Of a stretch of DNA of 43,432 nucleotides, positions 15,576 through 21,887 are shown one piece after another. Both the position numbers and the translations under genes were made by a program. Source of the stretch: a virus; the IMG/VR virus record IMGVR_UViG_3300035034_001119, positions 1-43,432 of that record. One strand, 5' to 3'. The stretch's first letter is position 1; every line of letters starts with the position of its first letter. The notes below the pieces were generated by a model. That model was not told where the DNA came from and ran no database searches. It saw only the letters and a list, made by a program, of their open reading frames with translations.

Positions 15576-16643
15576 ATGAGACGTGGTTATGAAACAATGG
15601 CGGCACGAATCGCCGAAATGACAACAACAGCCGAAGGCGGTGATATTGATTTTGAAATCAATAAAGAAAAAGTGTCAAAATTGCTCGAACGCGACAAAGA
15701 TCCAATGTTCGTTACAATCCAAGTTGCTCGTGAAGGTGTTTCAAAGAACGGCAAAAACTATACAGCTGAAACGATGCAAGAAATTGCAGATCAGATCAAT
15801 TCTAAGCAGCCTGATGGTTACAAAGGTCATTTAACTGACAAAGAGCGTGAAACTAAAGCACCAGATGCAGAAACAATTTGGCTCGGTGCGAAAGTCATGA
15901 AAGACAGTGCCGGCAAAGTCGCAGTTTATGCAAAAGGCTATGTGATGCCATATGCGACAAAACGCAGAACTTATTTGCAAACAGCAAATGATCTTGGAAA
16001 GAATATCAGTGTTTCAATTTTCGGTGGTGCTAAAAAGGCTGTGTACAATGCACAGCAAAAAGCATACGACATCGTTGGGATCATCGTTGATTCTGTAGAT
16101 TGGTCAAGGCCAGGAGCAGAGGGAATTCCGAATGATGGTACACTAATATTAACCAGTGAAATGGTAACTAATAAGAAGAAAACAGGAGAAAATGATATGA
16201 CTTTACAAGAAGCATTAGCACAGGCAACCGCCGATAATCTACGTGAGCACAATCCAACATTAGTAGCTGAAATGGAAACTGCAGCAAAGAATGAAATGAT
16301 ACCGCTTGCAGAAATGAAAGCTGTACAAACTTTAGTTGGTGCTGAGAAATCAGAAGATACATCAGTGAAGATTCAGGAAATGAAAACAAAGCTGCAAGGT
16401 TTTGAATTGACTGAGCAAATTAATAGCCGTGTTCTTGCAAAATCTGCACGACCAGTTATTAAAAAAATGGCTATCGCAGAAATGAAATCTGATGAAGCAA
16501 TAACTGATACTCTTGATCGTGTCTTGCAATCTGATCAAGCAAAAGTTATTATAAAAGAGATGACGGTTACGCCAAAGGTGAACCCGACAAATGACGACAA
16601 AAGTCAGCCAACCGCACGTAAATTTACAAAAGTTACTCGCTAA
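15576..16643 (+). CDS. Capsid maturation protease fused to scaffold, 355 aa
   Basis: Prohead proteases process scaffold and capsid proteins during head assembly. The first ~200 residues look like a serine prohead protease: IQVAREGVSKNGKNYT start, the His in GYKGHL, and NISVSIFGG with the likely catalytic Ser. The C-terminal ~150 residues are helical and scaffold-like, and are probably also made alone from an internal start (16197). xxEM sites (IAEM, VAEM, LAEM, IQEM, IAEM, IKEM) recur through the protein and may be self-cleavage sites. The mRNA appears leaderless. Confidence 0.75.
   Translation: MRRGYETMAARIAEMTTTAEGGDIDFEINKEKVSKLLERDKDPMFVTIQVAREGVSKNGKNYTAETMQEIADQINSKQPDGYKGHLTDKERETKAPDAETIWLGAKVMKDSAGKVAVYAKGYVMPYATKRRTYLQTANDLGKNISVSIFGGAKKAVYNAQQKAYDIVGIIVDSVDWSRPGAEGIPNDGTLILTSEMVTNKKKTGENDMTLQEALAQATADNLREHNPTLVAEMETAAKNEMIPLAEMKAVQTLVGAEKSEDTSVKIQEMKTKLQGFELTEQINSRVLAKSARPVIKKMAIAEMKSDEAITDTLDRVLQSDQAKVIIKEMTVTPKVNPTNDDKSQPTARKFTKVTR
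16197..16643 (+). CDS. Nested scaffold protein, 148 aa (in-frame internal start)
   Basis: An in-frame ATG at 16197 is preceded by AGGAG (16184-16188) with an 8-base gap, one of the best ribosome sites in the late region. It would release the helical C-terminal part of the protease gene as a separate scaffold, as with lambda C/Nu3. The product starts MTLQEALAQATADN and ends in a basic tail (ARKFTKVTR), as capsid-binding scaffold tails often do. Confidence 0.68.
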   Translation: MTLQEALAQATADNLREHNPTLVAEMETAAKNEMIPLAEMKAVQTLVGAEKSEDTSVKIQEMKTKLQGFELTEQINSRVLAKSARPVIKKMAIAEMKSDEAITDTLDRVLQSDQAKVIIKEMTVTPKVNPTNDDKSQPTARKFTKVTR

Positions 16644-16701
16644 TTTAGTAAATAACGACAGCGTTTAATTCAATATTAATGATCTGAAAGGATTAACCAT
16701 T

Positions 16702-17070
16702 ATGAGTAATACTCGTAGAACAGACGGAAAAGCTGTGCAATTAGTTGCACCCGTTGATGTTTCAGCTGGTGAACCTGTACTGATCAACGGTTGGCATGGT
16801 GTTGCTGTAGCAGGCGCGATTGCTGATGAAACCGTTGCAGTAGAGGTAGAATCTTCTGTGCATGAGCTCGAACTAGCAACTGGTGAAACAGGTGCAAGCG
16901 TTGGTGATGTCGTTTACATTACCGGAACAACTGCTGGCGAAGATGTAGCTTTAGGGCTTGATGTCGCTGATGGTGGTGTCGCATACGCGAAAATTGTCGA
17001 AGTCGATGGCGACAATGAACTAATAGTATTAGGCCGATTGCTTGAAAATCGCCCTGATGCGGTATCTTAA
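16702..17070 (+). CDS. Capsid decoration (cement) protein, DUF2190-like, 122 aa
   Basis: An all-beta, Gly/Val-rich small protein directly before the major capsid gene. The start VQLVAPVDVSAGEPVLINGW and the later GDVVYITGTTAGEDVAL match the DUF2190/capsid-cement pattern of proteins that stud capsid faces. Ribosome site GAAAGGATTAACCATT. Length is normal for the family. Confidence 0.8.
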   Translation: MSNTRRTDGKAVQLVAPVDVSAGEPVLINGWHGVAVAGAIADETVAVEVESSVHELELATGETGASVGDVVYITGTTAGEDVALGLDVADGGVAYAKIVEVDGDNELIVLGRLLENRPDAVS

Positions 17071-17082
17071 GGGGTTTTCAAT

Positions 17083-18096
17083 ATGATTTCCATTAAAGAA
17101 ATGTCTCAAAATTCACGCGAAATGATAATCGCTGAGATGAAAAAAAGTGATAACTTTAGCCTTGCATGGGGCGACGGTGTTAATATTTCGGAAATGATCA
17201 CGTCTGATGCAGGTTCGCAAGAATTTGTTGATCAGGTAACGTATGATCTTTACGAAGGTGCCGAAGAAGTCGAACTTGTTTACAAACAGTTCTACAACAC
17301 CATAACTGATGCAAACCTACCTGAAATCGTGCCACTTCGTGATGCTGATGAAATCCAGGTTGTGTTCTTGCAGCACGTTGAAGGCGGCGAAGTTCAATTT
17401 GGTGCTATGAAAGCAGGATCAAAGAAAACTGTTGAAATTCTTACTTGGGCAGCAGGTTTGCAATTCACAGAAGAATTTGTGCTTTACAACAAGACTTGGG
17501 AAATTTCGGAAAATGCTCGTGCATTAGGCCGTGCTCACAACATTGTTCGTAACCACCTTGGATTAGGTCCAATCGTTTCTGGAACATATACAACTACTGG
17601 TGGCGGTTTACCGGCACAGCGAACAGCTCAAGAAGCTGGAACAGCACAGGCAGTTGCATATACAACTGATGCACAAACTTCATTGAAGAATGCGCTGAAA
17701 GTTCTACCAAAAGCGAACAAGATTCTATGTAACTCGTATGATTACGAAACTGTACTAGAGGCAATCGCATCTGACGTATTCGATCAGCAATCAGTGCTTA
17801 AGGGTTCTCTCTCACGAAGAATCACAGCTGATAATGTTGTTGCATACGATGGTGAAACTGTAACTGTTGGAAAACGAACATATACTTACGCAGGCGTTAC
17901 CGTCGGCCAAGCATTTGTTGTCGCAGCCAAAAGCTCAAGTTTCCGCGAATTTGTTAAACATGAATTGCTTGTCGATTCTGATAACAAAGACCTCAGCCGT
18001 TTGGTTCTTGATCAAACAGTTGCGCGTGCTCGTCTCGGTGTATTCGCAGGAATCGGCTCAAAAAGCGGTTCAGTGCGTGTAGCAATCTCAAGCTAA
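17083..18096 (+). CDS. Major capsid protein, 337 aa
   Basis: HK97-fold-type shell protein by position (after protease/scaffold and decoration), length and composition: an acidic E-loop-like region (YEGAEEVELVYKQFYNTITD), a long strand-rich core and a C-terminal VARARLGVFAGI. The N-terminus holds IKEM (4-7), IAEM (16-19) and ISEM (35-38), likely maturation cleavage sites removing ~38 residues. A strong terminator follows at 18118-18150, as expected for the most expressed gene. Confidence 0.85.
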   Translation: MISIKEMSQNSREMIIAEMKKSDNFSLAWGDGVNISEMITSDAGSQEFVDQVTYDLYEGAEEVELVYKQFYNTITDANLPEIVPLRDADEIQVVFLQHVEGGEVQFGAMKAGSKKTVEILTWAAGLQFTEEFVLYNKTWEISENARALGRAHNIVRNHLGLGPIVSGTYTTTGGGLPAQRTAQEAGTAQAVAYTTDAQTSLKNALKVLPKANKILCNSYDYETVLEAIASDVFDQQSVLKGSLSRRITADNVVAYDGETVTVGKRTYTYAGVTVGQAFVVAAKSSSFREFVKHELLVDSDNKDLSRLVLDQTVARARLGVFAGIGSKSGSVRVAISS

Positions 18097-18117
18097 GCAA
18101 CATAATTGAGATCATCA

Positions 18118-18150
18118 GAGGTACATTGAAAAATGTGCCTCTTTTGTTTT
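18118..18150 (+). terminator. Terminator after the major capsid gene
   Basis: GAGGTACAT (18118-18126) pairs with ATGTGCCTC (18133-18141) with one G-U pair; loop of six; then TTTTGTTTT. The hairpin also carries the -35 box of the next promoter. Confidence 0.85.
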
Positions 18151-18155
18151 ATACT
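18126..18155 (+). promoter_or_regulatory. Promoter embedded in the capsid terminator
   Basis: TTGAAA (18126-18131) lies at the terminator loop; an 18-base spacer runs through the 3' stem and T run to TATACT (18150-18155). Drives 18192-18596, whose ribosome site is TTGGGAG. Confidence 0.6.
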
Positions 18156-18191
18156 GCTAATACAAATTAAATAATTGGGAGTAACCAAAAT

Positions 18192-18596
18192 ATGAGTGAA
18201 TTAAATATTGAGCAACTATCAAAGAGTTCAACAAGCCGACCAGATTTAGAAAAAGTCGCAGTTGATCTTGGGCTAGTGAATGCAGGAAAATATCAAAATA
18301 AACCTGCTGTGCTAGAAGCAATCAAGCGTGTGTATGAAGCTAAAGAAGATGCTGCAACAGTTGATGCCGAATTAACACCTGCTGATGATCCGAATAGCGG
18401 TGATGATCCAACAACTGATAGCACTAATCAGCCTGTACAACCTGTTGTAACAGACGACAACGATTCAGATGATGATAGTGATGAAGATGATGCAGAAACG
18501 CAGTCAGAGAAGCCGAAAACAGCTCGAAAACCAGTGCAGAATAGAAATCAGGGCCATGCAACTCGATTTTCTGACACTGGACGTCCATTGTTTTAA
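18192..18596 (+). CDS. Hypothetical head protein with acidic linker, 134 aa
   Basis: The N-terminal ~50 residues form a SAP/HeH-like helix pair (SRPDLEKVAVDLGLVNAGKY, then KPAVLEAIKRVYEA). A long Asp/Thr-rich acidic linker follows, ending with a short basic, aromatic C-terminus (ATRFSDTGRPLF). Position between capsid and connector is typical of poorly conserved head-completion proteins. A similar helix pair occurs at the start of the putative small terminase. Function unknown. Confidence 0.65.
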   Translation: MSELNIEQLSKSSTSRPDLEKVAVDLGLVNAGKYQNKPAVLEAIKRVYEAKEDAATVDAELTPADDPNSGDDPTTDSTNQPVQPVVTDDNDSDDDSDEDDAETQSEKPKTARKPVQNRNQGHATRFSDTGRPLF

Positions 18597-18600
18597 TACA

Positions 18601-18609
18601 TGATATAAT
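18601..18609 (+). promoter_or_regulatory. Extended -10 promoter for a small RNA
   Basis: TGA followed by TATAAT (18604-18609). The predicted start, G18616, is the base of the small RNA's first stem. Confidence 0.6.
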
Positions 18610-18615
18610 CATTTT

Positions 18616-18691
18616 GGTGTTGCGGTGCCCACCCCCTCAACACCAATCTTGAGAAATTTATGTGAATGAGAAACCGCTACGGCGGTTTTTT
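18616..18691 (+). ncRNA. Small RNA with C-rich loop, ~76 nt
   Basis: Between its own extended -10 promoter and an intrinsic terminator. First stem GGTGTTG/CAACACC (18616-18622/18638-18644), extendable to nine pairs, presents a loop containing CCCACCCCC. A 26-base linker and the terminator hairpin follow. C-rich loops are typical of actinobacterial and Gram-positive small RNAs (for example 6C RNA) that pair with G-rich ribosome sites. No reading frame of note lies in it. Confidence 0.6.
18671..18691 (+). terminator. Intrinsic terminator of the small RNA
   Basis: AAACCGC (18671-18677) pairs with GCGGTTT (18682-18688), loop TACG, T run 18686-18691. Confidence 0.85.
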
Positions 18692-18697
18692 GTTTTC

Positions 18698-18706
18698 TGC
18701 TACAAT
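18698..18706 (+). promoter_or_regulatory. Extended -10 promoter, leaderless connector transcript
   Basis: TGC followed by TACAAT (18701-18706), six bases before ATG 18713, with no ribosome site. It lies immediately after the terminator T run. Confidence 0.6.
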
Positions 18707-18712
18707 AAATGT

Positions 18713-19267
18713 ATGAATGAAACAACTATACGCAATAGAATCGGCGACAAACCAAAGACAGAGATTGAACGCTATATTGGAAATGGTACATTAACAGCAT
18801 TTGATATTCACAACAAAAACCCTTTTGATTTCGTGATTACTATTGCAAATAGTCTTGTTTCTAGTGCAGATTATGAATATGATTCAGACATTGAAAAAGT
18901 GATATTTGATACAGCACCGGCAAATGAAGCGAACATGGAAATTAAATATAAATATGCTGCATTCACTGATTTAGAATTAACTCAATTTATTGCTGATGCA
19001 GATGATGATATAGACAAAGCCACATCAGAAGCATTACGGCAAACATTGGGCGATCAGGCTCGAATGGTCAGTTTTCAACACGGTGATCGATCCGTTTCAA
19101 TGTCAGATATATTCAAAAATCTTTCAACATTACTCGATAAATACGAACGCAGAATAACAAATGCCGGTGCGAATAGCGGATCATCATTTGAAATTGGAAC
19201 ACGAACAATGAGCGATGCAAAACAAACTAACGGGCGATCAACCGATATTAGTCGATTGTTTGAATAG
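18713..19267 (+). CDS. Head-tail connector (adaptor) protein, 184 aa
   Basis: First gene of the neck module. I start at ATG 18713 as a leaderless start; an upstream in-frame GTG (18662) would run through the terminator. The helical C-terminal half (ADDDIDKATSEALRQTLGD; DIFKNLSTLLDKYE) and size fit the gp6/gp15-type adaptor that binds the portal. The assignment depends on order: connector, closure, gp10-like, tail terminator, tail tube. Confidence 0.6.
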   Translation: MNETTIRNRIGDKPKTEIERYIGNGTLTAFDIHNKNPFDFVITIANSLVSSADYEYDSDIEKVIFDTAPANEANMEIKYKYAAFTDLELTQFIADADDDIDKATSEALRQTLGDQARMVSFQHGDRSVSMSDIFKNLSTLLDKYERRITNAGANSGSSFEIGTRTMSDAKQTNGRSTDISRLFE

Positions 19268-19275
19268 GTGCTGAT

Positions 19276-19617
19276 ATGTCATTATTCGATGATCTTGAAA
19301 CAGCAGCCAACAATATATTGATTGAACAAGACTGGCAAAATGCATTCTTATATCGATATGCAGGCGGTTCAGATGGTTTCAACACAGAAGTTACACATAG
19401 TGCCACTTATTCAAAAGCAATCAATATAGCGATCTCTCGTGGCCAAACTACTAATGGTTCTGAATACATTGGAACAACCGATGAAACTAATATACAGCAA
19501 GGCGACATCATCGAAGTTGTTGATGCACGATTTGAAAAACAACGATACATCGTCAAAGGTTATGAGCCAACAGAAGAACACACTTTATTAGAAATGGAAG
19601 AAACGAATGCCACGTAG
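19276..19617 (+). CDS. Head closure (stopper) protein, 113 aa
   Basis: Small beta-rich protein in the second neck position. Features such as YSKAINIAISRGQTTNGSE and GDIIEVVDARFEKQRYIVKG (a strand pair ending in a Gly turn) resemble head-tail joining proteins of the SPP1 gp16 type. It overlaps the next gene by 11 bases. Confidence 0.6.
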   Translation: MSLFDDLETAANNILIEQDWQNAFLYRYAGGSDGFNTEVTHSATYSKAINIAISRGQTTNGSEYIGTTDETNIQQGDIIEVVDARFEKQRYIVKGYEPTEEHTLLEMEETNAT

Positions 19618-19972
19618 CGGATCAATCCGAATCGATACATCACAAGTCAGGCGTAATCTGGCTATTTATGGTGCAACTGGATTAAGCCGCGCAAAAATTG
19701 GAATGCAAGTTTTATCTGCACAAAATGAGAATCGTGCCAAATCAAAAAGACGTTGGACTGATCGAACTGGCCAAGCACGCACAACGATCACCGGATCATA
19801 TGAAGATACATCAACAGACATTACAATTGGACTTGCTATCGGTGCTGATCACGGTATTTTTCTTGAAAAAGCGAATGGTGGAAAATACGACATAATTTGG
19901 CCAACTGTGAATGGTGCAAGACGTGAATTGTTGGAAATTGGGCGAATTGCAATGAAATCAGGTAAAGTATAG
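19607..19972 (+). CDS. HK97 gp10-like neck protein, 121 aa
   Basis: The pattern of an N-terminal helix, RWTDRTGQARTTITGSYE, then GADHGIFLEKANGGKYDII and a C-terminal helix is typical of HK97-gp10-like proteins in the neck cluster. Identified by both motif shape and position between closure and tail terminator genes. Confidence 0.72.
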   Translation: MPRSGSIRIDTSQVRRNLAIYGATGLSRAKIGMQVLSAQNENRAKSKRRWTDRTGQARTTITGSYEDTSTDITIGLAIGADHGIFLEKANGGKYDIIWPTVNGARRELLEIGRIAMKSGKV

Positions 19973-19974
19973 AT

Positions 19975-20439
19975 ATGTTAGCCAATACGATTCAAGTCAA
20001 TGAAATAATCAGCGGCATTTATAATGTTCTATCAGTGCGATCAGAAATAACCGATAAACTCGCATTAACGCCACCATTTGACAACGCATCAGGCACGAAA
20101 GCTCGCAAGAATTCAATTGTGCCTATGTCGCACATCATGGAAAAAACACTTGCACGGCCAACACCATTAATTGGCATTAGATCAGGAACACTGACAAAAG
20201 TTGGCAATCACACGTTTGATGCATTTATATTCATCAGGTGCTATACTGGAATAGACAAGTCTTTTGTTTTAAGTAACGAAATAATGTCGCTCGTAAACAA
20301 TTCACTTGACGGTCAATTAATTAATATGGATTCAGCAGTTTTAGCAGAAATGACATTGGAACAAATGTCAGGCGAAGAATATGATGAAGGGTATAAATTG
20401 AATTATCGTGAAGCGCAATTTAAATTAACGATTACATAA
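19975..20439 (+). CDS. Tail terminator protein, 154 aa
   Basis: Position just before the major tail protein and an alpha/beta pattern (VNEIISGIYNVLSVRSEI, then AFIFIRCYTGIDKSFVLSNE) suit the ring protein that caps the tail tube and joins it to the head. No unique motif, so the call is mostly from gene order. Contains VLAEMT near the C-terminus. Confidence 0.6.
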   Translation: MLANTIQVNEIISGIYNVLSVRSEITDKLALTPPFDNASGTKARKNSIVPMSHIMEKTLARPTPLIGIRSGTLTKVGNHTFDAFIFIRCYTGIDKSFVLSNEIMSLVNNSLDGQLINMDSAVLAEMTLEQMSGEEYDEGYKLNYREAQFKLTIT

Positions 20440-20455
20440 CAAAGGAGAAATTTTT

Positions 20456-21037
20456 ATGGACATCACAGGATTTTACGGATCAGGCGTTAGACACGCATGG
20501 GTTCGAACAGCAGAAGATGAAGCATTTGATATAGATGCGATCATTACAGTTGGTGGAGACACTGAAAACGAAGAAACAGAAATAATGGGCGACGACGCGA
20601 TCAAGGCAACTATTCGCACAGCATCTAAGATTTCTATGTCAGTTGAAGGCAACAGCCTTTCATTTGCAGCACATGCAGCATTGACAGGTAACGGCGCAAC
20701 TCAAACTGCTGCTGTTTCAAGTCCAGCATCACCACAAAGTGCAGAAATTGCCGGTGGAACTGATAGCGAATTAAATGCACCATACGTTGAAATTGGTGCC
20801 GTTACTGTTGGTAAAACATCAGACGGACGAAATGCATATCTTGTTCGAACATTCCACAAGACACAGGCAGGTCCAATCTCAACTGAGCAGGGCAACGGTT
20901 CTGAATCTACATGGTCATTCGATGCAATTGCTTATCAAACAGCAACAGATATTGCAGGCGATGCACTATCTACAAAGCGTATTGATACACGCAAGATCGT
21001 AATCGGCGATTTCGTTGATAACGGTGGCGCATACTAA
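20456..21037 (+). CDS. Major tail (tube) protein, 193 aa
   Basis: Strong ribosome site AAAGGAGAAATTTTT before ATG 20456. The protein is beta-rich with Ala/Thr/Ser loops (ITGFYGSGVRHAWVRTAEDE start; EQGNGSESTWSFDAIAYQT late), of normal tube-protein length, and precedes the tail chaperone pair. It should form the hexameric rings of the tail tube. Confidence 0.78.
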   Translation: MDITGFYGSGVRHAWVRTAEDEAFDIDAIITVGGDTENEETEIMGDDAIKATIRTASKISMSVEGNSLSFAAHAALTGNGATQTAAVSSPASPQSAEIAGGTDSELNAPYVEIGAVTVGKTSDGRNAYLVRTFHKTQAGPISTEQGNGSESTWSFDAIAYQTATDIAGDALSTKRIDTRKIVIGDFVDNGGAY

Positions 21038-21106
21038 TTTATTAGTAGCGTTTAAGAAGAATATAAACCACGTTTAACCACGTAATAATTGGGAGAAAAC
21101 CAAGCG

Positions 21107-21553
21107 ATGAATCCAAGTAATGAGAATTCAAACAACAATCAATCTCAGCCAACAAGTGCTGCTGATTTCCGCAATGCGGCTCAGCAACGCAATGAAGGCG
21201 AAATAGTTACACTTGAGTCTGGCAAATCTATGAAGATTGCTCGGCCAAGTGTTTCTGCACTTATGAAAACAGGTCAGTTGCCTAGCGAATTAGCGAATGC
21301 AGCAGTCAAAGTGCAATCAGGTGCCGTGACAACGCCAACTGATATTGTGAAGTTCACAGAATACCAAGAAAAATTGGTTATTCTATCTGCAAAAAATCCA
21401 AAAGTTGTGCATGAAAATGCTAACTACGATAATGGCGAAATTAACATCGGCGATCTGTCAGACGATGAACAGACCGAAATCATGATCTATGTGAATGGGG
21501 GACTAGATGCCCTAGCCAAATTTCGTCAAGAACGACAACGGCTATCTGCTTGA
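21107..21553 (+). CDS. Tail assembly chaperone, upstream frame (gpG-like), 148 aa
   Basis: I start at ATG 21107; its leader TTGGGAGAAAACCAAGCG holds the ribosome site, and an earlier in-frame start lies inside it. N-terminal disordered Asn/Ser stretch, then GKSMKIARPSVSALMKTGQLP typical of this family. The frame ends with TGA at 21551. Before that lies a likely +1 frameshift site that would append the 21525-21869 segment. Such chaperones coat the tape measure during tail assembly. Confidence 0.8.
   Translation: MNPSNENSNNNQSQPTSAADFRNAAQQRNEGEIVTLESGKSMKIARPSVSALMKTGQLPSELANAAVKVQSGAVTTPTDIVKFTEYQEKLVILSAKNPKVVHENANYDNGEINIGDLSDDEQTEIMIYVNGGLDALAKFRQERQRLSA
21521..21527 (+). other. Candidate +1 programmed frameshift site (TTT CGT C)
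   Basis: In the gpG frame the ribosome reads AAA TTT CGT. The tRNA-Phe on TTT can re-pair with TTC one base on, and translation continues in the frame that is open only after the TAG at 21513-21515. The heptamer TTTCGTC equals the core of the influenza PA-X +1 site. The usable overlap window is only 21516-21550. Confidence 0.6.
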
Positions 21554-21869
21554 TCAAATCTGTCGTAGATACGGCGGAAAACCAAGCGACTATTTAGATT
21601 TAGATGAATATGAATCATATCAATTTGATGCAGGTTTAGCCTTTAGATATGGCACAAGTGAGCGAGACGATATTAACGAGCGACTTTCGCACATCTTGAA
21701 CAGCATCAATGCAGTGATCCGAACTCTCGGAAACAAGAATGCAAAAAACATTCCTTATGATCGTATTGTTGAATTCAGCAAAAAAGATTCAAAATCCAAA
21801 GGCAACATAGTCGATGGTGGCGTTACAAATATGTCGGTTCTCGAAATCGTTGAAGCGCCCAAGTCGTGA
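21525..21869 (+). CDS. Tail assembly chaperone, shifted frame (gpT-like), 114 codons
   Basis: An open frame with no usable ATG of its own near its start, reading NGYLLDQICRRYGGKPSDYL and then DEYESYQFDAGLAFRYG, the typical second-frame chaperone pattern. It is expected as a gpG-T fusion of about 253 residues by a +1 shift near 21521. It ends at TGA 21867-21869, 18 bases before the tape measure. Confidence 0.75.
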   Translation, partial: VKNDNGYLLDQICRRYGGKPSDYLDLDEYESYQFDAGLAFRYGTSERDDINERLSHILNSINAVIRTLGNKNAKNIPYDRIVEFSKKDSKSKGNIVDGGVTNMSVLEIVEAPKS

Positions 21870-21872
21870 AAG

Positions 21873-21881
21873 TGATAGACT
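21873..21881 (+). promoter_or_regulatory. Extended -10 promoter, leaderless tape measure transcript
   Basis: TGA followed by TAGACT (21876-21881), then six bases, then ATG 21888; no ribosome site. Confidence 0.5.
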
Positions 21882-21887
21882 AGAAGC

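Noticed and set aside
18662-18712. Upstream GTG extension of the connector gene
   Set aside because: It would translate through the terminator hairpin and T run; the leaderless ATG at 18713 fits the extended -10 box.
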